A stretch of 64,000 bases of DNA, taken from positions 62,001-126,000 of the forward strand of contig CAWBRU010000018.1 of NCBI GenBank assembly GCA_963791325.1, read 5' to 3'. The notes under the pieces are model-generated. The model ran no database searches. It had not been told where the DNA came from and saw only the letters and a program-made list of their open reading frames with translations. This document shows, piece after piece, positions 1 through 8,304 of this stretch (within the stretch, counting starts at the first letter, position 1; each line of letters opens with the position of its first letter). Position numbers and translations under genes: made by a program. This DNA comes from JBEVJK01 sp963791325. GTDB taxonomy: Bacteria; Pseudomonadota; Alphaproteobacteria; Rhizobiales; Rhizobiaceae.

Positions 1-1536
1 TGATTGCCAAGCCGGCCGAGCAGACGCCGCTGATTGCGGCCCGCGCCGTGGCGATGCTCAGCGCGGCGGGCGTTCCCGACGGGGTGCTGCAGCTGTTGCC
101 CGGCGACGGCGCCCAGGTCGGGGCGCCACTCACCGCCGACCCGCGTATCGCCGGCGTCTGCTTCACCGGCTCGACCGAGGTGGCCAGGCTGATCGAGGCG
201 CAACTCGCCGCGACGGCCGCGCCCGACGCGATGCTGATCGCCGAGACCGGCGGCCTGAATGCCATGATCGTCGATTTCGACCGCGCTGCCGGAGCAGGCG
301 GTGCGCGACATCGTGGCGTCGGCGTTCCAGAGTGCCGGCCAGCGCTGCTCGGCGCTCAGGCTGCTCTACGTGCAGAAGGACGTCGCCAAGAAGACGCTCG
401 CCATGCTCGAAGGCGCCATGGCCGAGCTCAATGTCGGCGATCCCTGGTCGATCGAGACCGATGTCGGCCCGGTCATCGACGATGACGCCGAGCAGGCGAT
501 CAGTGCCTATGCCGCCGAGATGACGGCCAAGGGCTGCCTGGTGGCGCAAAGCCGGGCGCCGCGCAGCGGCCGGTTCGTCGCGCCGTCGGTGTTTCGGGTG
601 AGCGGCATCGGCGACCTCGACAAGGAAATTTTCGGGCCGGTCCTGCACGTCGCAAGCTTCGATGCCGATGCGCTGCACGAGGTGATTTCCGCAATCAATC
701 GGAAAGGTTACGGGCTGACCTTCGGGCTTCACACGCGCATCGATGCGCGGGTCCAGGAGATCATCGACACGGTTCACGCCGGCAACATCTACGTCAACCG
801 CAACCAGATCGGCGCCGTCGTCGGAGCGCAGCCATTCGGCGGCGAGGGGCTTTCGGGGACAGGTCCGAAAGCCGGTGGCCCGCATTATCTGCGGCGCTTC
901 CGCAAGGCCGGCGGATCCGCCCCGAAGACCGCCGCCGCAGGCCGGCCCGTGGCGCGTGCCGCACTCGAGTCGCATTTGCCGGACCCGGCGGCCGGCGGCT
1001 GGTCGCGCCGTCCGGAGCGCATCGCCATCCTGCGCAAGCATCTGCGCGGCAAGGGCGCTGAAGCGATCGCGGCAGCGGCGGCGCTCGATTTCGGCCCGGT
1101 CGATTTGCCCGGCCCGACCGGCGAGGCCAACGCGCTGACCCTTCACCCGCGCGGCCGGGTGCTGGCGCTCGGCCCCGACCGGGACAGCCTGCTTGCCCAA
1201 GTGGTGCAAGCGCTGGCGGCCGGCAACGCAGTCTTGGCCGTGGCGCCGGATGCCCGCGCCGCGCTCGCGGCCTTGACTGGCAAGGGACTGCCGCTCGAGG
1301 CGCTGGACGGCACGGCCGACCCCGCCGATGCGGCAGCGCTGTCGATCGACCTGGTCGCTTCCGCCGCCGGCGCGGAGAGCCTGCGCCCGCTGCGGCAGGC
1401 GCTGGCTGCACGCAGCGGCCCGATCATTCCGATCGTCAGCGAGCGCATCTACCCGGCTGCCTATGCCCATGAACGGGCGGTCTGCGTCGACACCACCGCA
1501 GCCGGCGGCAATGCCAGCCTGCTGGCTGCCGCCTGA
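1..1536 (+). pseudogene. putA: PutA proline/P5C dehydrogenase, 3' part, frameshifted
   Basis: This is the C-terminal part of the bifunctional proline utilisation flavoenzyme, which oxidises proline to glutamate through P5C; the gene begins upstream of the window. The aldehyde dehydrogenase (P5CDH) domain is visible: FTGSTEVARLI of the NAD fold, the IAETGG motif, and the catalytic-cysteine segment SAGQRCSALRL around base 330-365. The PutA-specific C-terminal domain follows and ends in GGNASLLAAA, the usual PutA terminus. The reading frame changes near 271-280: deleting one T from the TTT at 275-277 converts IVDFDRAAG into the expected IVDSTALPEQ and joins both halves. Everything after it is intact, so this looks like a very recent insertion or a sequencing error. 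Whether the N-terminal DNA-binding domain exists cannot be seen. Confidence 0.9.
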
Positions 1537-1596
1537 GGCCGCAGCGCCCGCTAGCGCCGGCCGCGGGGAAGGCGCTCTTGCCGACGGCCATAAACA

Positions 1597-1611
1597 TGAT
1601 AATCTCAGTCA
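1597..1611 (+). promoter_or_regulatory. IRO box (RirA operator) upstream of hemP
   Basis: The sequence TGATAATCTCAGTCA fits the RirA operator consensus TGA-N9-TCA exactly and lies 66 bases before the hemP start. rirA itself is the next gene downstream on the other strand. By analogy with rhizobia, RirA should repress hemP when iron is sufficient. Confidence 0.7.
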
Positions 1612-1676
1612 GGTTTTATCTTGTCCGCCCAGCCAGCCCTGGCGAGCCCGGCGTGCGCAACAAGGGGTTCGTCACG

Positions 1677-1889
1677 ATGCATGATCATTCGCCGCGGTTT
1701 GCAGATCGCTCGAGCTTGGGACGGGAAAGAAGCGCACCCCCGCCGCCTGCGGCCCTGGGCGGGGCGCTGCCGCGCGTCTTGAGCAGCCAATCGCTGTTCC
1801 TGGGGCTGCACGAGATCGGCATCGAGCATCAGGGGGCGCTCTACCGGCTGAAGATCACCCGGCAGGGCAAGCTCATTCTCAACAAATAG
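1677..1889 (+). CDS. hemP: Hemin uptake protein HemP/HmuP
   Basis: A 70-residue protein whose C-terminal half carries the HemP family signature: SLFLGLHEIGIEHQG, then YRLKITRQGKLILNK. HemP proteins are small cytoplasmic factors tied to heme uptake; in Bradyrhizobium HmuP is a coactivator of heme-uptake gene expression. The start at 1677 (MHDHSPRF) is preferred because it gives the usual family length. The N-terminal 35 residues are low-complexity and variable, as is normal. The gene lies alone between putA and the convergent rirA, with an IRO box upstream, which supports iron control. No hmu receptor or ABC genes follow it, so it acts on uptake genes elsewhere. Confidence 0.85.
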   Translation: MHDHSPRFADRSSLGRERSAPPPPAALGGALPRVLSSQSLFLGLHEIGIEHQGALYRLKITRQGKLILNK

Positions 1890-1901
1890 GCCGGCCCGCG
1901 T

Positions 1902-2363
1902 TCAGCTGGCGAGTGCCGGGCGCTCGACCGCCTCCAGACCGAGCAGGCGGTGCAGATCGGGCCGGGTGCGCACCAGGCCCTCGATCGTATAGCTGGACAG
2001 GACGGCGAAGAAGGCGTTCAGCGCCTCCTTCAGCGCGGCATTCAAGGTGCAGGCATCGACCAGCGGGCAGTCGACTCCGTCGCTCTCGAAGCATTCGGCC
2101 ATGGCGAAATTGTCTTCGGTCACGCGCACGATGTCGAACAGCGTGATCTGGTCGGCCGCCTTGGCCAGCCTGACCCCGCCATTGCGGCCGCGAACCGTCT
2201 CGACCAGCCCGTGCTCGACCAGGGGCTGCAGGATCTTGAACAGAAACAGCTCCGAGACCGAGTAGGCGCTGGCAATCTCCGGGATCCGCGAAAGCCGCCC
2301 GGCATTGGCCGCGCAGTACATCATGATCCGGACGGCGTAGTTGGTCTGTCGGGTCAGCCGCAT
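1902..2363 (-). CDS. rirA: Iron-responsive Rrf2-family regulator RirA
   Basis: A 153-residue Rrf2 regulator that senses iron through an iron-sulfur cluster. It starts with MRLTRQTNYAVRIMMYCA, has the winged-helix stretch SRIPEIASAYSVSELFLFK, and the RirA-characteristic VETVRGRNGGVRLAKAA. Three cysteines at residues 91, 99 and 105 (C-x7-C-x5-C) match the cluster ligands of RirA and set it apart from the NO sensor NsrR, whose cysteine spacing differs. Under iron sufficiency RirA represses uptake genes through IRO boxes; one such box precedes the convergent hemP. An ICE-like motif for Irr lies 45 bases upstream of this start, so rirA is probably repressed by Irr when iron is low. Confidence 0.92.
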   Translation of the reverse strand: MRLTRQTNYAVRIMMYCAANAGRLSRIPEIASAYSVSELFLFKILQPLVEHGLVETVRGRNGGVRLAKAADQITLFDIVRVTEDNFAMAECFESDGVDCPLVDACTLNAALKEALNAFFAVLSSYTIEGLVRTRPDLHRLLGLEAVERPALAS

Positions 2364-2407
2364 GGTCGCTTTCCGCTTTGCTCTGTCGCCGCCACTATGG
2401 ACCTCCG

Positions 2408-2424
2408 TTTAGAACAATTCCAGG
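2408..2424 (-). promoter_or_regulatory. ICE-like Irr site upstream of rirA
   Basis: TTTAGAA-CAA-TTCCAGG matches the iron control element TTTAGAA-N3-TTCTAAA at 7 of 7 positions in the left arm and 4 of 7 in the right. It lies 45 bases upstream of the rirA start. Irr repression of rirA through such motifs is known from Agrobacterium; here it is inferred from sequence only. Confidence 0.55.
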
Positions 2425-2462
2425 TCGGAAATCAGGAAAGTTGATCCGCGAAGTCCACTTAC

Positions 2463-3281
2463 TCAGTCGGCCGGACGGAAGCGGCCGACATAGATCATCG
2501 GCCAGCGCTTTCCGGTGATGTAGAAGAGCCCGGTCGCGGCATTGCGGGCGATGCCGTTGAGGACATGCTCGGAGCTCTCCTCGACGGCGCCCCGCTCGGC
2601 CGGAGACATCGTGCCGCGCAGGAAGGAGAGGTCGGACGCAGCCACCATGCAGCCGGTGTTCGGGTCGACCTCGACGATCCAATCGGTGGTGAAGACGTTG
2701 CCGAACAGTTTGCCGTCGACATATTCGAGCTCGTTGAGCCAGACCGGCGGCTTGCCGCCCGCAGCGCGCAGCGGGATGCTGCGCGTCAGCTTGAAGGTTT
2801 TGGGATCGGCATAGTGGAGTGCGCCTTCACCGTCGGTGAAGATCAGCGACTTGCCGTCGCTCGCCAATCCCCAGCCGAGCCGTGGATTGGTCATCTTGCG
2901 CAACAGCTTGCCGGAGAGGTCGTAGACGAACACGACATGCTCCTGCCAGGTCAGCTGGAAGACCTCGCCGTTGAGAATGGCGAGGCCTTCGCCGAACACG
3001 GCCGTGCCGAGGTCGTCGAGCACGGTGACCTTGCCGTCGAGACCAACGGTATTGAGCCGCGTTTCACCTTCGGTCCGGCCGGTGCTCTCAAAGAGCTTGC
3101 CGTCGTGGAATTCGAGCCCTTGCGTCAAGCCCACCCGGTCGCGCACGATCTTGCCCTCGACCTCGAAGCGCAGCGCCTTGGGCACCGGGCAGGGGGCCTC
3201 GGCAGCGGCGGCCGGTCCGGCCAGTGCCACGCCCAGCACGGTTGGAATCGACAGCAAAGCCAAATAGAGCGGGTTGCGCAT
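2463..3281 (-). CDS. Glutaminyl-peptide cyclotransferase, secreted
   Basis: A 272-residue protein of the bacterial/plant-type glutamine cyclotransferase family, a five-bladed beta-propeller that converts N-terminal glutamine to pyroglutamate. The N-terminus (LALLSIPTVLGVALAGPAAAA) is a signal peptide, so the enzyme is probably periplasmic. Family segments are present in order: GLTQGLEFHDGKLFESTG, LTWQEHVVFVYD, GWGLASDGKSLIFTDG, LNELEYVDGKLFGNVF and HVLNGIARN near the C-terminus. The start at 3281 is chosen over longer options because GGAGAC lies just upstream and the signal peptide follows directly. It is divergent from the DUF445 gene and stands alone. Confidence 0.85.
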   Translation of the reverse strand: MRNPLYLALLSIPTVLGVALAGPAAAAEAPCPVPKALRFEVEGKIVRDRVGLTQGLEFHDGKLFESTGRTEGETRLNTVGLDGKVTVLDDLGTAVFGEGLAILNGEVFQLTWQEHVVFVYDLSGKLLRKMTNPRLGWGLASDGKSLIFTDGEGALHYADPKTFKLTRSIPLRAAGGKPPVWLNELEYVDGKLFGNVFTTDWIVEVDPNTGCMVAASDLSFLRGTMSPAERGAVEESSEHVLNGIARNAATGLFYITGKRWPMIYVGRFRPAD

Positions 3282-3406
3282 GACGTCTCCATGCCACGAC
3301 TTGAATGAGCGTTCAACAAAGTGCGGCCGCCGCCGATGCCGGGCCGGGGCATGACTTGGGGAACGCCGCGCGGCTCGGGGGATTGGAACTTCGGATCGGG
3401 ATCGCC

Positions 3407-4684
3407 ATGCCGCTGACAACGCCAACCGTGTCGACCGACGCCGCCAAGCTTGCGGCGCTGCGCCGCGTCAAGCTGATCGCGGCGGCGCTGCTCGCGATCT
3501 GCGTGGCGGTATTCGCCGCGGCGAAATTGCTGGAGCCGCGCTGGCCGGCGCTGGGCTTCCTGGCCGCCTTCGCCGAGGCGGCCACGATCGGCGGCATCGC
3601 CGACTGGTACGCGGTGGTGGCGCTGTTTCGCCGCCCGCTCGGCCTGCCCATTCCGCACACCGCCATCATTCCGGCCAACCAGGACCGCTTGGCCGACAAT
3701 CTCGGCCGCTTCATCGAGGTCAACTTCCTGGCCGAGGAGCCGATCCGCCGCAAGCTCAAGGAAGTGGACTTCGCCGCCCTGGTGGCCGACTGGCTGAGCG
3801 ACGCGACCCGGGCCAGCGACCTGTCGCGCTTCGTCGCCAAACTGGTTCCCAAGGCGCTCGGCGCCGTCGAGCAATCGGGATTGCCGGACTTCGTCGGCAA
3901 GCGGCTGATGGCCGAACTGGACAAGATCGACGTCGCGCCGTTGGCGGCCGGATTGTTCGAAGCCTTCACCGCCGATGGCCGCCACCAGAAGCTGCTCGAC
4001 ACCCTGGTCAGAATGCTGGGCGACGTGTTGAGCGACGAGCAGACGCTGGCGATGATCCGCGACCGCATCCGCGACGAGCTGCCCACCCTGTTCAGGGTGT
4101 TCCGGGCGGACGCCTATTTGCTTCGCAAGATCGTCGCTTCGGCCGCTTCGCTGCTCGACCAGGTGAGCGGTGATCCCGAGCACCCGGTGCGTAAGGAATT
4201 CGACGAGTTCGTCGCCACTTTCATCGACCGCCTGCGCAACTCGGACGATTACCGCCGCCGCGCCGCCCAAATGAAGCGGGACCTTTTGGCGCGGCCGGAG
4301 GTCGAGCGGCTGGCCGCCGGCGTCTGGGGCGGACTGCGCGGCTTCCTGGAAAAGGATGCGGTGAAGCGCGATTCGCTGATCCGCCAGCATCTCGCCAACA
4401 TGTTCGTCGAGATCGGCCGCGAGCTCAAGCGCGACCGGCGGATCCGCGCCGACATGAACCAGGGCTTCGTCGTCGCGCTGACCGCGTTCGTCGAAAGCCA
4501 GAAAAGCGGCGTCTCGACGTTCATCGCCGACCAGGTCAAGCGCTGGGACCTCAACCAGCTGACCCGGCTGATCGAGGTCAATGTCGGCCGCGACCTGCAA
4601 TATATCCGCTTCAACGGCATGATCATCGGCGGCCTGGCAGGCCTGGCGCTCTACGCGGTCGAAAGGGTGCTGCTGGTGAATTGA
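3407..4684 (+). CDS. DUF445 family membrane protein
   Basis: A 425-residue member of the DUF445 family (YjiN-like). One hydrophobic segment lies near the N-terminus (VKLIAAALLAICVAVFAAAKL), followed by the family hallmark EAATIGGIADWYAVVALFRRPLG and PIPHTAIIPANQDRLADNLG. A long charged, largely helical middle follows and a second hydrophobic segment sits at the C-terminus (MIIGGLAGLALYAVERVLL). This places a large soluble domain between two membrane anchors. The function of the family is not established. The start at 3407 (MPLTTP) avoids an unlikely 34-residue extension. It runs in the same direction as the phasin gene 63 bases later. Confidence 0.85.
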   Translation: MPLTTPTVSTDAAKLAALRRVKLIAAALLAICVAVFAAAKLLEPRWPALGFLAAFAEAATIGGIADWYAVVALFRRPLGLPIPHTAIIPANQDRLADNLGRFIEVNFLAEEPIRRKLKEVDFAALVADWLSDATRASDLSRFVAKLVPKALGAVEQSGLPDFVGKRLMAELDKIDVAPLAAGLFEAFTADGRHQKLLDTLVRMLGDVLSDEQTLAMIRDRIRDELPTLFRVFRADAYLLRKIVASAASLLDQVSGDPEHPVRKEFDEFVATFIDRLRNSDDYRRRAAQMKRDLLARPEVERLAAGVWGGLRGFLEKDAVKRDSLIRQHLANMFVEIGRELKRDRRIRADMNQGFVVALTAFVESQKSGVSTFIADQVKRWDLNQLTRLIEVNVGRDLQYIRFNGMIIGGLAGLALYAVERVLLVN

Positions 4685-4747
4685 AGCCTCGGCGAGGTCC
4701 CCTAGATAGCGGGTGTGGTGTCCTCGAACGGGCAAGGGAGGAAGCGC

Positions 4748-5191
4748 ATGGCCAGCAAACCGCAACCGCAACCGCAACCGCCGTCGCTGATCGACATGTT
4801 CATGAGCCTTGGACGCGATCTCCGTCTGCCGTCGATCGATGTCGAGCACATCCTCGACCACCACCGCAAGAACCTGGAAGCGCTGGAGCAGTCGGCGCGG
4901 GCCTCGGCCGCCGGCGCTAGTTCGGTGCTGGCCAAGCAGCGCGAGGCGATCGAGGCCGCGTTCCGCGAGTTCAGCGACTTCGCCCAGACCTACCGGGTGC
5001 CGGGCGACCCCAAGGAGGTGCTGGCCAAGCACGCCGATTTCGCCCGCAAAAGCTTCGAGACAGCTGTTAAGAACACCTCCGACGTCGCTGACATCGTTCG
5101 CAAATCCGGCTCTGAATCGGCTGAGATATTGCGTCGGCGCATGCATGAGGCGATGGACGAGGTACGTCACTCCTACGAGGAGCACAGATAG
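4748..5191 (+). CDS. Phasin family protein
   Basis: A 147-residue, largely helical protein of the phasin type, which coats polyhydroxyalkanoate granules. After a Q/P-rich start (KPQPQPQPQPPSLIDMF) it has an amphipathic coil with the pattern EHILDHHRKNLEALEQSARA, followed by QREAIEAAFREFSDF and ARKSFETAVKNTSDVADIV. This matches the alphaproteobacterial phasin layout. No PHA synthase or depolymerase is in the window. The start is supported by GGGAGG about nine bases upstream. A 48-codon proline-rich ORF starts four bases after its stop and may be cotranscribed. Specific assignment to a PhaP subtype is not possible. Confidence 0.8.
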   Translation: MASKPQPQPQPPSLIDMFMSLGRDLRLPSIDVEHILDHHRKNLEALEQSARASAAGASSVLAKQREAIEAAFREFSDFAQTYRVPGDPKEVLAKHADFARKSFETAVKNTSDVADIVRKSGSESAEILRRRMHEAMDEVRHSYEEHR

Positions 5192-5195
5192 CTCA

Positions 5196-5342
5196 ATGAC
5201 CTCGATCCGACGAAACGCGCGGGAGCCTGGACCTGGGCCGTCCCCGCCAAGGCCGGAGCCCTTCCCGGGGCCCAATCCGCAGCCGGTCCCGGAACCGTTT
5301 CCACCCAGCGAACCGGTGCCCGGCCCGAAGCCGATCATCTGA
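5196..5342 (+). CDS. Proline-rich 48-residue small protein
   Basis: A short ORF encoding MTSIRRNAREPGPGPSPPRP followed by repeated P-x-P units (EPFPGPNPQPVPEPF) and ending PGPKPII. Nearly half of the residues are proline, in P-E-P-F-P and P-G-P motifs. It starts four bases after the phasin stop, which suggests translational coupling. There is no signal peptide or membrane segment. I do not recognise a family. Proline-rich composition can also arise by chance in GC-rich DNA, but the short, clean repeat, the ATG and the tight spacing favour a real gene. Confidence 0.45.
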   Translation: MTSIRRNAREPGPGPSPPRPEPFPGPNPQPVPEPFPPSEPVPGPKPII

Positions 5343-5345
5343 AGG

Positions 5346-5996
5346 CTATTCCGCGTCCGGCTGGGATTCCGGTCCGGCGCGCCTGAAGGCCGGCAGAGCC
5401 AGGCACGCTTCGGCAATGCGCGAAATCGTCGGATATGGCGCCATGTCAAGCTGATAGCGGCGATTGTTGACAACTTGCGGTACCAGGCAGAGGTCGGCAA
5501 GCCCCGGGCTGTCGCCGTGGCAGAAGCGCCCGGTATTCGGGCTGTCGGCAAGCAGCGCCTCGAGCGGTTCGAAGGTCTGGTTGACCCAGTGGCGGAACCA
5601 GTTGGCGATGTCGGTATCGCCGGCCCCGAACAGAGCGCGCAGCGAGGTCAGCACCCGCAGATTGTTGATCGGGTGGACGTCGCAGGCGACCATCTGTGCA
5701 AGCGCACGCACACGGGCCCGGCCGGGCGCGTCGCCGGGCAGCAGCGGCGGCTCGGCAATCGTCTCGTCGAGAAACTCGATGATCGCCAAGGATTGCAGCA
5801 GCAGCGTGCCGTCCCGCCACATCAGCGCCGGCACGAGGCCTTGCGGATTGACCGTCAGATAGCCCTGTTCGAGGTGCTCGCCGTGGCGCAGATGGTGGGC
5901 GACGTAGCGGTAGGCGATGCCCTTCAACTCGAGCGCGATGCGCACGCGGTAGGAGGTCGAGGAGCGGAAGTAGTTGTGGAGGACGACCTCGTTCAT
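5346..5996 (-). CDS. maiA: Maleylacetoacetate/maleylpyruvate isomerase (zeta GST)
   Basis: A 216-residue zeta-class glutathione transferase that isomerises maleylacetoacetate or maleylpyruvate using glutathione. The active-site segment SSTSYRVRIALELKG (residues about 12-26) contains the conserved SS. It is followed by the glutathione-binding VNPQGLVPAL and LLQSLAIIEFLDE motifs and the C-terminal helical domain. The start overlaps the stop of the FAH gene (ATGA), so both are translated together. Because the partner is a short FAH of the fumarylpyruvate hydrolase type, the substrate may be maleylpyruvate (NagL-like, gentisate route) rather than maleylacetoacetate. No ring-cleaving gentisate or homogentisate dioxygenase of full length is seen nearby. 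Confidence 0.85.
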   Translation of the reverse strand: MNEVVLHNYFRSSTSYRVRIALELKGIAYRYVAHHLRHGEHLEQGYLTVNPQGLVPALMWRDGTLLLQSLAIIEFLDETIAEPPLLPGDAPGRARVRALAQMVACDVHPINNLRVLTSLRALFGAGDTDIANWFRHWVNQTFEPLEALLADSPNTGRFCHGDSPGLADLCLVPQVVNNRRYQLDMAPYPTISRIAEACLALPAFRRAGPESQPDAE

Positions 5997-6691
5997 GCCG
6001 CCGGGCCGATCGCAATCTCGATCGTTCCGAGCCCATCGATTCCGCCTTCGACGCGGTCTCCCGCGACCAGCGCGCCGACCCCGGCCGGGGTGCCGGTGAA
6101 GATCAGGTCTCCCGGCTTGAGCTCCACCGCCTGGCTGCAGATCGCGATCACGTCGGCCACCGGCCATATGAGCTCCGACAAGTCGCCTTGCTGGCGGACG
6201 CTGCCGTTGACCGACAGCCAGATGCGGCCGGCCTCGGGGTGGCCGCTCACGCCGGCCGGGATCAGCGGCGCGCAGGGCGCCGAGCGGTCGAAGCCCTTCG
6301 ACCAGTCCCACGGCCGGCCGGCCGCCTTGGCTTCGTTCTGCAGGTCGCGGCGCGTCAGGTCGATGCCGACGCCATAGCCCCAGACGTGGCCGAGCGCCTC
6401 ACCTGCAGGGATATTCGCGCCGCCGCGGGCCAGCGCCACGACCAGTTCGATCTCATGGTGCAGATTGCGGGTAAGCGGCGGGTAGGGGATGACGGTGCCG
6501 CTGTCGGCCACGGCATCGGCCGGCTTGGTGAAGAAGAATGGCGGCTCGCGGTCGGGATCCTTGCCCATCTCCCGCGCATGGGCCGCGTAGTTGCGGCCGA
6601 CGCAGAAGATCCGCCGCACCGGAAAGCGCTCGCCGCTGCCGGCCACGGCGACGCTTGGAAGCTCGGGGATGTCGATGACGAAGCCGGGCAT
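5993..6691 (-). CDS. Fumarylacetoacetate hydrolase family protein
   Basis: A 232-residue FAH-fold hydrolase that cleaves a C-C bond in acylpyruvate-type substrates. It has the family motifs: CVGRNYAAHAREMG, PPFFFTKPADAV, the metal-binding HHEIELVVALARGG (with E-x-E) and DLTRRDLQNEAK, and later GDLIFTGTPAGVG. NYAAHAREMG is characteristic of fumarylpyruvate hydrolases (NagK-like), which fits the neighbouring isomerase. The start at 6691 (MPGFVIDI) is chosen over an upstream ATG because it gives normal family length. FAH enzymes also act on 2,4-diketo-3-deoxy sugar acids, so a role in sugar-acid breakdown with the adjacent transporter is an alternative. Confidence 0.82.
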   Translation of the reverse strand: MPGFVIDIPELPSVAVAGSGERFPVRRIFCVGRNYAAHAREMGKDPDREPPFFFTKPADAVADSGTVIPYPPLTRNLHHEIELVVALARGGANIPAGEALGHVWGYGVGIDLTRRDLQNEAKAAGRPWDWSKGFDRSAPCAPLIPAGVSGHPEAGRIWLSVNGSVRQQGDLSELIWPVADVIAICSQAVELKPGDLIFTGTPAGVGALVAGDRVEGGIDGLGTIEIAIGPAA

Positions 6692-6778
6692 TGGCAAACT
6701 CCTGGGGCGCCGGCCGCCGTTCTGCCATGCGGCGCAGCGGAGCGCCACACGTCTTTGCCTGCGGCGCGGGGCTGCCGA

Positions 6779-7195
6779 TCAGCGTTTGGCCGGTTCGAGC
6801 CGGAAATCGGGTAGATCGCGCAGCGCCTGCTCGGGTCCCGCGGGACTGTAGACGACGAACAACTGCATCGGCTCTGCGCCGGTATTGGTGGTCGAATGGA
6901 AGCGGCTCTCCGGGACGTAGACCGTGCAGCCCGCGCCGACTTTGGCCACCACCGGCCGGCCGGCCGCGTCCTCGACCATCTGCTCGCCTTCACCGGCAAT
7001 GACGAAGATGATCTCTTCCGCGCCGGGATGGTTGTGCCGGGCGTGACCCTGGCCCGGGCCGAGGTCGACAACCCCGCCGGAGAAGCGCCCGGCGCCGTTC
7101 ACCCCCGGCGCGACCGTCAGCGCCAATCGCCCCCAATCGAACACGAAGCTGTCGACGTCCTGCGGGTAGACGAAGTTCCGTTCCGTTTTCGCCAT
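6779..7195 (-). CDS. Single-domain cupin protein
   Basis: A 138-residue cupin. Cupin motif 1 is visible as GHARHNHPGAEEIIFVIAGEGE (quoted without its last residues: G-x-x-x-H-x-H then E then G), and motif 2 as VPESRFHSTTNTG. The two histidines, the glutamate and the later histidine form a normal metal site. Small cupins of this kind serve as sugar isomerases, dioxygenases or sensors, and the sequence alone does not decide. It sits between the FAH hydrolase and the PEP-hydrolase-like gene in one minus-strand operon. It is much too short to be gentisate 1,2-dioxygenase (about 350 residues). Confidence 0.8.
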   Translation of the reverse strand: MAKTERNFVYPQDVDSFVFDWGRLALTVAPGVNGAGRFSGGVVDLGPGQGHARHNHPGAEEIIFVIAGEGEQMVEDAAGRPVVAKVGAGCTVYVPESRFHSTTNTGAEPMQLFVVYSPAGPEQALRDLPDFRLEPAKR

Positions 7196-7211
7196 GGTTC
7201 TCACGTCCTTG

Positions 7212-8051
7212 CTAGTGCTTTCGGAAGGCGAGCTTCTTGAAGCTTGCGGTCTGCTCGCGGATCGCCCGTTCGGCCGGCAGCCGCTCCATCGAGCTGGCGC
7301 CGTAGAAGCCGTGGCAGAAGACGGTCCGCTCCAGGACGAATTGGGCGTCCTCAGGGTCGGCGATCGGGCCGCCGTGGCAAAGCACGATGATGTCGCTGCG
7401 CACGCGGCGCGCGGCCTCGGCGATCGCATCGATCTCGGCCACGCAGCTTGCCAGCGACTTGGCACTGGTGGCGCCGATCGTCCCGCCGGTGGTGACGCCC
7501 ATATGCGCGACGATCAGGTCGGCGCCGGCCTCGGTCATCGCCTTAGCTTCCTCCGGGTTGAACACATAGGGCGTGGTCAGCAGGTCGAGCCGGTGGGCGG
7601 CCGCGATCATGTCGATCTCGAGCCCGAAGCCCATGCCGGTCTCCTCGAAGCTCAGCCGCATCTGGCCGTCGAACAGGCCGACGGTGGGGAAGTTCTGCAC
7701 GCCCGAAAATCCCATCGCCTTGAGCTCGGCCAGGAATTGCGGCATCAGCACGAACGGGTCGGTGCCGTTGACGCCGGCGAGCACCGGCGTGTGGCCGACC
7801 ACCGGCAGCACCTCGAGCGCCATCTCCTTGACGATCGCGTTGGCGTTGCCATAGGCGAGCAGGCCGGCGGCCGAGCCGCGCCCGGCCATCCGGTAGCGCC
7901 CGGAATTGTAGATGACGATCAAGTCGATGCCGCCGGCCTCCTCGGCCTTGGCGGAAAGGCCCGTACCCGCACCGCCACCCACGATCGGAACCCCGTCGGC
8001 AACCATCTTCCTGAACTTTTCCAGAAGCTTGGCGCGAGCGATGAAGGGCAT
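7212..8051 (-). CDS. PEP-hydrolase family TIM-barrel protein
   Basis: A 279-residue protein resembling the phosphoenolpyruvate hydrolase-like family (PF09370), predicted TIM barrels of poorly known chemistry. Typical stretches are VPIVGGGAGTGLSAKAEEAG, YNSGRYRMAGRGS, LLAYGNANAIV, PVLAGVNGTDPF, GVQNFPTVGLFDG and ADLIVAHMGVTTGGTIGA. These proteins are usually found beside a Tm-1-like ATP-binding protein, which is absent here. It is the first gene of the minus-strand operon that continues with the cupin, FAH and isomerase genes. A TGGT-N3-ACCA operator lies 105 bases upstream, linking it to the GntR regulon of this island. Confidence 0.8.
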   Translation of the reverse strand: MPFIARAKLLEKFRKMVADGVPIVGGGAGTGLSAKAEEAGGIDLIVIYNSGRYRMAGRGSAAGLLAYGNANAIVKEMALEVLPVVGHTPVLAGVNGTDPFVLMPQFLAELKAMGFSGVQNFPTVGLFDGQMRLSFEETGMGFGLEIDMIAAAHRLDLLTTPYVFNPEEAKAMTEAGADLIVAHMGVTTGGTIGATSAKSLASCVAEIDAIAEAARRVRSDIIVLCHGGPIADPEDAQFVLERTVFCHGFYGASSMERLPAERAIREQTASFKKLAFRKH

Positions 8052-8155
8052 GAACGAAGTTCTCCGAAAGGGTGTCGACCGAGCGCTGAAACCGCCAAGG
8101 TGGTAGCCCCAGCATCAGCGCAAATCAAGTGCGGCCGACCCCATACTCCCGGAAC

Positions 8156-8166
8156 TGGTCGGACCA
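8156..8166. promoter_or_regulatory. GntR/FCD-type operator 1 (TGGT-CGG-ACCA)
   Basis: Perfect TGGT-N3-ACCA palindrome, flanked as CTGGTCGGACCAAT. Twelve of these 14 bases match the site at 18959-18972 in front of the isomerase operon that contains the GntR gene. FCD-type GntR proteins commonly bind this kind of half-site pair. Confidence 0.65.
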
Positions 8167-8304
8167 ATTTTCCTCTGAAAACACCGACCGAAGCCTCGAA
8201 GCAGCCTTGCAATCGATTACAAATAGATCGACTATGGCGCTGAGCGAGGTCCGGTTTTGCCGCGACGCCGTAATCCAAATGAATGCTTGACCAAAATCGG
8301 AGAT

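Noticed and set aside
3125..5551. An 808-codon open frame on the minus strand
   Set aside because: It overlaps the DUF445 and phasin genes, which have recognisable domains and start signals. It shows no domain of its own.
6779..7195. Gentisate 1,2-dioxygenase to complete a NagIKL-type pathway
   Set aside because: The cupin is only 138 residues with one cupin domain; the dioxygenase is a bicupin of about 350 residues.
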